Shown here: in pieces, positions 23,601 to 30,200 of the stretch | How the letters are laid out: every line of letters starts with the position of its first letter | How positions within the stretch are numbered: the stretch's first letter is position 1 | Assembly: GCA_949152475.1 (NCBI GenBank) | Contig: OX424563.1 | Location: 531,001-595,000 of the forward strand | From: Terebella lapidaria | Lineage: Eukaryota > Annelida > Polychaeta > Terebellida > Terebellidae | Direction of reading: 5' to 3' | Length of the DNA stretch: 64,000 bases | Made by a program: the position numbers and the translations under genes | Notes under the pieces: model-generated | The model's input: only the letters and a program-made list of their open reading frames with translations | Told to the model about the DNA's origin: nothing | Database searches by the model: none

Positions 23601-26600
23601 ATGTACAAATTTTATTCAACATCACGTCTACAGTTAATATATATTATTTATTTTTAAACAATATGACTTGAATGTACTATACTCTGTTATATCCAATACA
23701 TTACTCTGGAAGACTGCCATGTTTCAGGTCGGCATGAGTCTAGCGAGTGTTGTACACTCGATCAAAGTGATAAAAGCATTCAAAGCTAGACTACGGGAGA
23801 AAGCAGTAAGTGTAATTCTTACATACAAGTCCAGGCTCAGCCAAATCAAAATTAATATATCGTTATGCAAAATTTCTGGTCAATAATGGTCTGCAAATCT
23901 GATTTTCTGTGTATCAATGAAACACACCGTTGTAAATAGTACACTACTAGCAGTAAGGGAAACTCCATGGACCGAAACGTCATCATTGTATGTGCTAACT
24001 GCACCTTGACATACTAATACTGGTACTACCGTACTGAGAGAATGAGGTACAAGACACAATGTAGCAGTATTGACATTTCCCCCGTACAGCTCTGCAACAA
24101 CTAACATGATTAAATTGTACATTTCTGTCAGCTTTCGACAACTGAATGGACATTCAATTGAAGTGCAAACAATGAAGTACTGTAGCCAATCGTCTTAAAT
24201 CCACCACATCCCTCAATTCATCACGTAATCACACGAATGTGACATGATAAACATATCAACTAATGAGAATATGGTTGTGAACAGATCTGCAGTTTTGGGT
24301 TTTTAATAAATGTTTTCAGGGTATAATAAATGTTTTCGGGGTATTTGCTAAGTTTCTTGAGAGTTCCTGGTCGGGCTGGCTATCAGTACAAATACTGTAA
24401 ACCCAGAAAGTATTAGCGTCCATTTATTTAGCATTTTTAGTGTTTTGAACAAATTCGCTAATATTTATGGACGCTAAATCATAAAATACGGATTTGCTCC
24501 CAATAGTGGCACATGCCCTAATAGTAGCATGCCCCCTTCTCTCCAAAAATCAACTTACCGGATGGAAGCTTGATAAGAAAAATAGCATAATTTCAAACTA
24601 TCAATTTCTTACTTCCATATCCATAATCGTTTTTTACTCGTGTATTGATATAAAATACCTATAATATTCGATATTCTAAAAGAGTACACAGTTAGGCACT
24701 CCATGCCATTGACACAAACCAACAAAAATTGACCATTAATTCTACATGTTAGCCCTGAATAATAAGTAGTCACTGTTGTGTTGATAACCATGATAATCAC
24801 CTAAAGTCAACTTCATTTATCAGTGAAACCCGCTTTTTGGCTATAGTTTTGTTTTGGATCATCGTATCAAGCTGAAATTTGGTGTATCTTAATCATGTAT
24901 CATGCCGTAATTTATCCCCAAATTTCAGAATTTTATCTAAAAGATTGAAGAAGTTGGCAATCTACCCCAATGTTAAATTTCAGCCTCTACATGGAATTTC
25001 AGAGACGGCATAAAAACCCAACTTTTTTTCGATGTACGAGTTATATAATTTTTCAAAATAAACATATCTAACTTAATATCAACTACGCATTCAGACTCAA
25101 AAATCAGCGCAATAGGTTCATTCCATAGACATAGAAGAGAGATGGACTGCCAACTCCGATATCACTCTCTCTGTTTCTTACGGAAGCGTAGAAGGGCCAC
25201 CCTGGAAAATTATTTTTTTTTAAATTCCCGACTTAGTATCTCGATAATATCGACTTAGTATCTCGATAATATCGACTTAAGAGTGCACCAGGCACAGGAA
25301 GATTTATTTTTTTCAAATTCCCGAGTTAGTAAGTCGATAATATCGAGTTAGTATCTCGATAATATCGAGTTAGTAACTCGATAATATCGACTTAGTAACT
25401 CGATAATATCGACTTAGTAACTCGATAATATCGACTTAGTATCTCGATAATATCGACTTAGTATGTCGACTTAAATCACAGCACATGACGTATAGTCTGC
25501 CTGTGCATATACATAATGAGAAAACATATAAACAGTACTGATTTTATATGAGAGTCAAATACTGTTATAACTCTAATATGTAATTAATGTAATTGATATT
25601 CACATCAGAGGGGAAAGTTTTCATTTAGATATCATTTATTTCAATGTTCACACAGGGACATTTGAGACAGTCGTTATTGGTTACCCACGTACATTTTACA
25701 TACATGTACACATGGGCCGGACAACCCTGATATATTAAGTCGATATTATCGAGTTACTAACTCGATATTATCGAGATACTAACTCGATATTATCGAGATA
25801 CTAAGTCGATATTATCGAGTTACTAACTCGGGAATTCAAAGAAATAAATCTCCTAACTGTGCCTGTTCCACGTTTAGGTCGATATTATCGAGATACTAAC
25901 TCGATATTATCGAGTTATAAGTCGATATCATCGAGATACTAAGTCGATATTATCGAGTTACTAACTCGGGAATTTAAAAAAATAATTTACCTGGGTGGCC
26001 CTTCTACGCTTCCGTAGTTTCTAGTCATTGAGCTTGAGGTCACAAATGGTCAGAGGAAGATGGTAGTTACACTTCCGTTGTCAACGTATAACGTCCTATT
26101 GCCATTGTTCATTCCTGACGACCCTGAGCGTGTTGACGTCACGTACGGTATTCAACGTATTTTAACAATTCAATTTTCCCATGAAATTTCAAACCGGAAA
26201 TAAAGTACCCATGTTCCTCTGGTCAAAAGCTCAAGGTCACTGAGGTCAAGTTGGCAGTCCATCTCTCTTCTATGTCTATGGTTCATTCTGTACGGGCATA
26301 AACACGATTAAAGCCCTGAATTTGTTGGAATTTATTTGATCCTATTTGGACTGAAATTTAAGATTGGGGTAGATTGCCAACTTTTTCATTTTTTTGAGAT
26401 AGAATTCTGAAATTTGGTGCAAAATTACGGAATGATACCCAATGAAGACACATCAAATTTCAAGTTGATCTGAATATCCAAAACAAAACTACGGCCAAAA
26501 AGCGTGTTTCACTGATAGATGAACTTGAGTTTAGGTACCATTGCTCATTGCTCAGCACGTGAGCATCATATTGAACAAGCCTTAACGACAAAACCTGACA

Positions 26601-27258
26601 GGGTCTTGACAAATTAGAGAATGTACGAGCTATCCCTCCTACTATTTGGCTGCATCCCTAAATTTGCCAACAGTCTTTTAGTCTCGATAAAATCTGTTTT
26701 ATTGTGTCAACATTGATACTGATAAAAAATTAAGCATTGGTGCACTTATCCGTGATTTGAGTTTCGGTGGTCTGGGAACAACCAGCAAAATCGTTGGTTC
26801 GCGAATGAAGGGATGCGGCGAATTTGGGATTGCCTTCAAATTAGGATGGATTAATCTTAAATATAGATTCCATAGATCCACAGCTCATAATGTGACAAAA
26901 GAATACACTTACCGCCACTCTTCAAAGCCTTTCCAGCTTCTAAAGGTATGACCAGAAGCGGAAATATTCCGCTGAGTCCAACCAACATAGCTGACACGAT
27001 GGCATAAATCCATGTTTCCCTCGAGTGACCAATCAGGAAATCGTCTTCCGAGCCTTCATCCGTGTTTGTCGCGCGTAGGACCGTCGCTTCATTGTCGAAG
27101 TCGGAGAAAGCGGCAGGTGGGAATCTGGGCAATGTGCGAGAACCGTTTGTTGTTTTCGACAAGGGTTTGGCTCGGTGAATTTGACAGAAGCATTGTGAAA
27201 TCAGCACCAGAGTTAACAAACTCTGGAGCCAAATTTTACTTCCCCCTGTCTTGTGCAT
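2125..27258 (-). CDS. SLC39A13: ZIP13-like zinc transporter, first three coding exons (partial gene)
   Basis: Coding exons on the minus strand are 26913-27258, 15893-15997 and 2125-2261. Phases join perfectly (1/2, 1/2, 0) to give 196 residues. Residues 8-26 form a hydrophobic signal-like segment. TM1 (about 83-105) carries the GLSGIFPLLVIPLE block, TM2 (122-141) ends in HLLPEAW, and TM3 (158-178) contains IIAGIFCFLIVEK followed by an acidic loop. The TM1 and HLLPEAW blocks point to ZIP13 (SLC39A13) rather than ZIP7. Family members move zinc out of the secretory pathway into the cytosol. The metal-binding TM4/TM5 exons are not in the window. Intron 1 is about 10.9 kb. Intron 2 is 13.6 kb, mostly because of an antisense LTR retrotransposon insertion. 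Confidence 0.85.
2262..2666. other. ZIP13 intron 2, left flank of the retrotransposon
   Basis: Non-coding. No feature other than short GGTCAAGGTC-type words next to the exon. It ends in the putative target duplication (a)actg before the LTR. Confidence 0.6.
2667..3562 (+). repeat. 5' LTR
   Basis: 896 bp, TGTAAC...GTCACA. The U3 part (about 2740-2970) is an array of TTCGCGGAAG and degenerate copies: six exact, plus forms ending in GGACG or starting ATTGCGG or CAGCGG. This leads into a TATATAAG box at 2998-3005. R and U5 then run to the LTR end. Confidence 0.95.
2998..3005 (+). promoter_or_regulatory. LTR TATA box (TATATAAG)
   Basis: A canonical TATATAAG lies directly downstream of the TTCGCGGAAG array. 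Transcription of the genomic RNA would start about 25-30 bp further on (inferred). The identical octamer precedes the third ORF at 11479-11486. Confidence 0.75.
3566..3583 (+). other. Putative primer-binding site
   Basis: TGGTGCACGTGACC begins three bases after the LTR end, where a tRNA 3'-CCA complement is expected. It resembles a tRNA-His complement with one extra base, but I cannot confirm the primer. Confidence 0.45.
3627..6185 (+). CDS. gag: Gag polyprotein with motif-repeat N terminus
   Basis: 852 aa. The N-terminal ~540 residues are low complexity, rich in FAEE/FAED, RSRK and VRGR units. These are simply the three reading frames of the TTCGCGGAAG motif found in the LTR promoter: about eight exact DNA copies at 3720-3910 and about ten at 4405-4965. 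The capsid-like domain spans roughly residues 543-720, with the FDG-W-Y-F and RF/Y-G patterns typical of retrotransposon Gag. A single CCHC zinc knuckle (C805-x2-C-x4-H-x4-C818) would bind genomic RNA. The ATG is the first in this frame and lies 65 bp after the LTR. Two Gln/Thr-rich repeats (EQQSGATGQ type) lie near residue 215. Gag forms the particle shell in which reverse transcription occurs. The length is large for a Gypsy Gag because of the repeat region. Confidence 0.9.
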   Translation: MSGENDETAPGKTGGEEEDSSRTASLADEEDSGSRKPTFAEEGDDRSRKTFAEDDRSRKTFADDNRSRKTTLAEEADDRSRKTTFAEDDRSRKSSFTARGRRDVSTSEEQPGRSRPSMGQSTSQQRPRSQTPDNRFLFRHDSGWQHDRDRERSTYLESVRRGPEFRRVLGPEYVNLDGEDGEIWARRDRLQLPEQSPSVAPPENAALRRLWDQSQQQSGATEQQSGATGQRSGVTSRQTGVTGGRVTWAPTQESSSRGRGLFAEENIRGREAFFGDRDACSRGSFVDERARGRGGVFGDEDACDRGGPFADDHVRGRGRLAEESVRGREESSPRRRLDERSDPGDQSSFPVFQNRRGRPFADEPVRGRLAEDGVRGRASFVEGRLRDILADEPVRGRLAEDGVRGRGLFAEELLRELLAEESVRGRFAEDSVRGGFAEDSVRGRGRSSPSRQPRQPASWRNPASISVTQGGRRQHPFSSSGDEGPSSDGGTDSSHGYPGRGRRPPRRGPPLHRRSPRPRRRQEDSSSEDSTVWNQNGRRNRKMLTPDKFDGTSIEWPVYRAHFDVIAEVNGWSKREQGVYLAGSLTGEARRMLTSLSPADRRDIDVLTDKLTLRFDPDCQEESYKATLGQRTRRKAETPQQYGYELQRLAGRGYPDLNSAAQEAIALDHFWKGHPDGDMKVMALMRKMKTMEEAIAFVTQYECVKPKPGKPVMSIESEDSEPALGRVLQLLKNQQGGEITTSGQQSNQPNVAGLPRLPYFKGLFESQDRKLDRLIELCEQVLSIKPRAATAENKGPSARPGPDDCWYCGKPGHRKYQCPDRPPPRTKEERLSRLIEEIGERNSLTDEVSENQ
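6209..11281 (+). CDS. pol: Pol polyprotein: protease, reverse transcriptase, RNase H, integrase
   Basis: 1690 aa. Residues 70-135 hold three near-identical QTDGAVERL-type repeats of about 18 aa. The aspartic protease motif LVDTGAS has its catalytic Asp at 269. Reverse transcriptase spans about 600-760, with FCVDYRRLN and the YLDD box at 744-747. RNase H begins near D891 (DTDASGYG). A ~200-residue linker follows, with a hydrophobic stretch at about 1136-1165. Integrase has an HHCC finger (about 1310-1350) and the triad D1379, D1439, E1475 (exact D35E), then a GPY module near 1614. The frame is -1 relative to gag and open from 6146, so it overlaps gag by 40 nt. Its first ATG is 23 nt after the gag stop. 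Expression could therefore be by -1 frameshift or by reinitiation. No disabling change is seen. Confidence 0.95.
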   Translation: MGHWQVCARLHRREARRRREEHIARGEFLVSQIFNRFFRCASEVTGWAQEELEDRILDYLEGKPVNTDGSANVQQTDGAVERLMPRGDVKEMQTDGAVERLMTRGDVDEMQTDGAVERLGTHGDINEVSASSKENQQVTTLRLEAAKQQGPPYATEPQAAVKEETEGRWSGMTKGPAQQLLLVDDSLLIRSGGSEGSDSLKTDREDQGGASLWVDDSVLIQGGVPEESGSSLKIDRNGQVVSLSAGARGTLAWYAACHVMGKATRMLVDTGASSTVLDECLFDQMDDEHKAMIRQTRIRLRAATGDYLQVQGEMTVQLLLGTRLVSADVLVAKLGIPGVLGLDVLQQIGGQLDLRKGEWQVGDTTVVMSSGHEGAVYTLVTEETVVLPPFSEMMVDLKLTGSEGGVPKAGLVQSAREPLEDDPLVVGRALVRPRGRLVPVVLLNAGAGACTVLMGTILAELHGIEAVIDLGFRPDGGKTTQNEPKREQWYREESGREHEPLTPNSTKWRNRTPEQPETRVHAMHAESSTKTPECPEHLEPLLEGMHPNLTEKEVEVVSDLLRRHQQVFMGPDGRLGRTSLAKHVIDTGDHPPIKQPLRRAPYYQQELIEDEVDKMLKADVVEPSDSPWSSPIVLVKKKDGALRFCVDYRRLNDVTRKDAYPLPRVDESFDTLSGGRYFSTLDLASGYWQVEMDDRDKEKTAFTTRSGLYQFKVMPFGLATAPATFERLMELALRGLQWKRCLIYLDDVVCLGKTFQEAVDNLEDVFRRLQAAGLKLKPAKCELFRQQVNFLGHVVSDRGIQCDPAKVEAVTKMVPPTTLTELRSFLGFVGYYRRFIPDFATRAGPLNHLLKKEVNYHWSEAHQQAFEALRQPLTEHPLLVYPDMDQEFILDTDASGYGVGGVLSQVQDGRERVIAYASRTLRDTQRNYCTTKRELLAVVGMIHHFRHFLWGRAFLLRTDHASLKWLLNFRDAEGMIARWAARIASYAFRCEVRPGVQHGNADGMSRCRQCRRPDCPAPRHTTRPEGEEEACPTQEECPLPLEDLSDEDLLPPISGEGWSPGGPQVNILREVPVEPWTEDYYCGDGVGIFQIWEVRCQEDPRTTTQPTEECLPDRSPPQTEEGARSVCRTLHQLRPSAWVWFLLMMLLALHGLGPEVVAGAAIGATADVWMRCREEPFLDPCPNPVLRDPDKQMLAVTRAMATGGRRNPMEGAPEAQVLNGYSQEDLVTLQRADPEVGGILGWKNIFTERPAWPEVRTKSQQMKTLWQQWDQLELRDGLLYRRYQAACQNAPIHQLVVPQVLRRAVMKEVHTGKLMSHQGVTKTVHRLKARMYWPGMTKDVERWCRECLKCSGRKPRPGPKYHPMGNLPVGDRLERVAMDILEPGTITNSGNRYILVVGDYFTKWTEAYALPNHEAQTVADVFVTEFVCRLGMPAKIHTDQGREFESKLFLEMIKILGGEKTRTTPYHAKSDGMVERFNRTLLNLLAVVVDENHDDWDDHLPYVMATYRTSVHESTGCTPFRMMMGREATTPLDLRYRTKPDDLGGPVPECASEYVEWVKEATIQAHETARECLKTATVRQKRHHDIKSAARHFPVGTWVMYWYPPKARPKLGLGWTGPYLVVKSHLGWMVSIQDRPGGKIKDVHIDNIKRCWFTPETDAWIPNPDDVTPVRTPSDDEGRVENSGNAVQTM
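11294..11412 (+). promoter_or_regulatory. Internal array of eight TTCGCGGAAG motifs
   Basis: Eight exact copies start 13 bp after the pol stop. Seven of the spacings are 15 bp and one is 14 bp, with variable 4-5 bp linkers. The core fits the palindrome TTC-N3-GAA. The array is cleaner than the LTR version and ends about 65 bp before a TATA box, so it looks like an upstream activating sequence for the third ORF (inference). Confidence 0.7.
11479..11486 (+). promoter_or_regulatory. Internal TATA box (TATATAAG) for the third ORF
   Basis: The same octamer as in the LTR lies 35 bp before the ATG at 11521. A start about 30 bp downstream would leave a 5' leader of only about 10 nt. Together with the motif array this forms a second promoter inside the element. 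Confidence 0.65.
11521..12609 (+). CDS. Third ORF: zinc-finger, coiled-coil protein, putative transactivator
   Basis: 362 aa. Residues 1-45 are acidic and hydrophobic (DFGDVPDFDLADFLPLE), like acidic activation domains. Residues 48-78 are Arg/Ser/Lys-rich, suitable for nuclear import. Two zinc-finger-like units follow: C81-x2-C84-x11-H96-x4-H101 (atypical spacing) and C110-x2-C113-x12-H126-x3-H130 (canonical C2H2). Residues 140-245 are a Pro/Glu/Asp-rich linker, and about 265-355 form a strongly charged heptad-type coiled coil likely to dimerise. There is no signal peptide or membrane segment, so it is not an envelope. It has its own TATA box and upstream motif array. A DNA-binding activator of the element's promoters is the simplest reading, but it is inferred from layout and domains. 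An RNA-binding or chaperone role is possible. Confidence 0.75.
   Translation: MNTPTLQIIEIPAFADEDFGDVPDFDLADFLPLEVDKMSDPPTKPDRKRERSRSRERREEPRGGRRSPARKLSTERGRRWCSPCRIHVTASNFSRHVATKHTQKEGRHLCKMCSQRFARRADRDRHETSHASGNTLKPGRRRTTTDTPVSDPRDGPTTVSAPELKTVSFAASGTTSSTPSSPREDAPRSEDAPDPEDDPPNSEEEPESQQERREAESPEAPTPEDDGPPVPRDSAPTYKPLDLSWYLKPVPEEEDQLRPYVEGLGRAVTAGEKALEDLASTIAMGRRHLTQAEARLQAKEEQRQLEAEVLQLRGEASQREKSHRKELRAHVRETKLLREQLRAYTDTRDRLAETSESEVDRQ
12714..12729 (+). other. Polypurine tract before the 3' LTR
   Basis: The purine-rich AGAAAGGGTGGAGT directly abuts the 3' LTR at 12730, the position where plus-strand DNA synthesis is primed in LTR elements. A longer A/G stretch lies at about 12655-12692. Confidence 0.6.
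12730..13625 (+). repeat. 3' LTR
   Basis: 896 bp, the same length as the 5' LTR and matching it throughout by eye, including the degenerate copies of the U3 motif and the TATATAAG box. It is followed by actgg, matching the 5' flank. Confidence 0.95.
13626..15290. other. ZIP13 intron 2, no gene seen
   Basis: AT-rich. A short hairpin of about 17-bp arms lies near 13705-13745 (ATCGATCATCGGTT and its complement). No exon or RNA gene was recognised. Confidence 0.5.
15300..15892. repeat. Tandem array derived from the ZIP13 exon 2 donor
   Basis: At 15398-15612 a 27-bp unit (core GATTCAGATGGCCTATC) repeats about eight times. Flanking units of about 70 bp (15763-15892) copy the exon 2 end and its 5' splice site. 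On the minus strand the units read CATCTGGACCAAGGTAAAT, the same as the real junction at 15893. The array therefore appears to have grown from the exon/intron boundary into the intron. Confidence 0.85.
15893..15997 (-). CDS. SLC39A13: ZIP13-like coding exon 2
   Basis: Encodes residues 116-150, including TM2 with GGLLGDVFLHLLPEAW. The acceptor is TTTTCAG|CCCCGG and the donor is ACCAAG|GTAAAT. The exon end and donor are duplicated in the tandem array immediately downstream in the transcript (15300-15892). Confidence 0.88.
15998..17575. other. ZIP13 intron 1, no gene seen
   Basis: Unremarkable AT-rich sequence next to exon 2. No ORF, RNA gene or repeat that I can support. Confidence 0.5.
17576..17635. 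repeat. (TTA)n microsatellite, about 20 copies
   Basis: An uninterrupted trinucleotide run in ZIP13 intron 1. Confidence 0.95.
18040..18195. repeat. Degenerate ~55-bp tandem repeat, three copies
   Basis: Three diverged units share words such as CATTATGAT, CTTACTGCAT and AAGTGCTGG. Confidence 0.6.
18421..19040. repeat. 44-bp minisatellite, about 14 copies
   Basis: The unit contains CACTCCCTAGCTCTCTGGC and GTCATCTGGCTCCA, with a few substitutions per copy. It lies in ZIP13 intron 1, upstream of the proposed first exon of the F-box gene. Confidence 0.95.
19420..19482. repeat. G-rich tract
   Basis: Four runs of 8-12 G separated by short linkers on the plus strand, a strong candidate for G-quadruplex formation. 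Confidence 0.8.
19490..20150. other. Candidate promoter/leader of the F-box gene; otherwise no gene seen
   Basis: Mixed-composition sequence immediately before the proposed first ATG. No clear TATA box. It is assigned only because the following ATG and donor look real. Confidence 0.3.
20151..20162 (+). CDS. Proposed F-box gene exon 1 (four codons)
   Basis: ATGGCGGAGCGG followed by GTATGT, with an excellent start context (cagccATGg), encodes MAER in phase 0. It is very short. The link to exon 2 rests only on phase and orientation. Confidence 0.4.
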
Positions 27259-30200
27259 GCTGGGGTTGTTGCCAGTCAACCGCTAGGCATGATTTGGTAA
27301 TGAAATTCTACATTTTTCGCTGTCAGGAAGTGAATCGTGACTCCATTTTGTTGGGTTAAAAACAGAGTTAGCCACAAATTTGACAAATCTAGCCGCAGTT
27401 TCGTACAACAAGTGTCTACTCACTTTTCCCCAGTAATAATGCTAATTTAATAAGTAGTATTCGTATTCATATAAGCACAGATTTATAAAGGCGAAATCCC
27501 TCCACCTTGGCCATCTTGAATGTGAAAGAACGCCAGGAATGTATATTCATTCGAAACTAAAAGCAATGATCCAGATGTAGGCTAGCTCCGCGATACGGAG
27601 GATCCAGTTTCCGGAATCTTGTCTGGTGCTATTTTTGGAGAAAGAAGGGCGTCTGGATGTCAAGCATACGATATAATTCGTGTCTTTAGATGACATAAAT
27701 AAGGACAATGGAGCACTTGTTTGAAGTGACGAAGGTGGCGCAGCACCAGGAAGGCATGCACGGCCAGAAGCCGCGCGGGAGTGTGTCTGGTCACCTGCCT
27801 GGCCTGCCAGGACCTGGACTTATCACTGACGTGGTCAGAATTCATCTATCACTCATCACTGGGCTAATTATGCATTCAGAGCCACTGAGAACAAAGCACT
27901 TGAATTGATATTGCTTATAATTATGCACATAGATGTGCATGTATCAGTGTAAATGTAATAATGTATTGTAATTTGTAGGCCAAGGTATATCAGGCTCAAT
28001 TTATTAGGCCTATATCACGTTGATCAGTAGATCTGACAGGGTCATGAATTTCAGCATATATACTGCAAACTGTCAAAATTAAAAAGAAAATCCTACAATT
28101 AAGTTGCGCACAGTGACTCTGATACAAATCAGTTTGTAAAAGAAAGTTATTACATTAGGCTACAATATAAATTCAATCCCAATAATATATCCAAATAACA
28201 TAATATAACATAAATCATGTAGATAACTATGTTCCAACTTACTTTTAATAAATAATTGTACATATCATTTATCATCATATAAACATTCATATTAAGAACA
28301 TGCTCAAAGTGAATGCTGCAATAAAAAATAAATATTCACATCTGAATTTTACTTACAAATTCAATCTGACTTGCATATTTTATTATTCCAACAAACAATG
28401 CAATCGTTGTATCCCAGTAGGCCTATGTATTGTACATTTATTCCAATAAAAGGAGACTGGACTCGTGTGTGGAGTCATATCTAAATCCCAATCGTTTCTA
28501 ATTGTAATTCAATTCTTCAGCACTTCTGCGATTGTCTGCACGTGTTACAACTGTCAGCATAGAAAAAAATTAATGTATTTGCTACATGCAATTCAAAACT
28601 GCTCATATGTAAAATTATTCAAGAGCGAACCAGCTAAAGTGCAAATAATCAATAAATGGATTTTTTGTCTCGGGAGGTTCTGGTAATGAGGCGAAAGGTT
28701 TCGTTGACACAGGTGGCTGAAACATCTTCACATGTCTTAGATTTTGTGAAATTGCTACATTGTCCAATATTGACTTGGCATGCTTGTATCAGGCAACCTC
28801 ACAGATTAATTATTATGTAAATATAATAAATGTTTTATTTAAAGGATTTTAAATCATATAGCTGCAATCTATTGGATCTGATAATAGATCTGATAAAGAA
28901 ATATAGCTATTGATTTATGTGTATTACTAGTATTAATATGTCATTCTCATGACCAGCATCAATTATACTGCATCAATTATATAACTTTGTCGTTTACATC
29001 TCTTCATTTAGCACTGATCAGGATTCATGACAAACTTATTGAAAGGACCAATTATGATTCATAATATTGATTGCATACCTTGTCAACAGCTTTTATAGCC
29101 TGACTCTTTGTGTAGATCTGAGTTACTGCTTTTGGATATTCTGAATATTCACATGGTACATGTAATCAGTAATCAGGCATAAGGAAAATCGAACAATATT
29201 CGTAAAAGTCAATTTCTACATACATAACACCAGTATGTTTATGACTATTTTATTGTAAAATAATAATCTTTTGCCCAGTGAAAACAGCTGTTCCCTGGTT
29301 CATGTTGTTGGATTTCTACAAATTACATCCAGATTCATTGCTTCGTCTTGAAGACATCTGTTTCACCAATGACATGAAGATTCAAGTATGAAAAGCATAA
29401 AATGAGAAATTTGACTCAGCAGCAGTGACACCTGCGTCCATTCACTGACTTACGCAGGTCTGATGTCATTAGTTTGCATTGTGAGGTCGTTAGTCATATT
29501 ACAGAAAGTAATCACAAGAAATAGAGAATGAAAATTTTCTGCCCAAAACTTCCCACTTACTTCCAATCGATTAATCAGAAATATTGCTAGGAAATGCTAG
29601 GAAACCGGCCTCTGTAGCACAGTGGTTAAACTGCAGGATTCAAAGCCAGGAGGTCGTGAGTTCGAATCCTGATCCCCACCCAGGATGGGTGTGCTGTGGG
29701 CTCAATGGATAGGCTGACCACTCAGCCGTGAGTTACTCACCTACGAGTACGATATTGGGGGACTTCCTGTTGGTATGACTAAGGAAAGGGGTCCGCAGGT
29801 GCTATGTTCACCAGGCCTGGTTGACACCAGGATAGCTTCATGGTCTGGTAGGGACACCCCCATGCCAGGTCCATGAACGGTATGTTAGGAAGCATGTGAC
29901 ATAGCCCTGTCATGCAGTTCCAAACTGGAATGGAACTCCACAGTTGTAAATATATCAAACCCCATAATTAAGTTGCACTGCATATACACAAAAATGGGTT
30001 CGCCCAACAAAAATATTTTTTAAAAAGATAGAAAAAAAAATAAATTGCTAGGAAATGTAATTAAACTTCATCCTAGTTTGGAACGAACCCCGGAAAATGA
30101 CCTCGCATTTTACTGATAGCGATCTGCCTGTCACTTGATCACTGTCCGCTTCATAGTAAAAATGCCTGGGATATGTTTAGTTAGTCACAATTGTGTGAGC

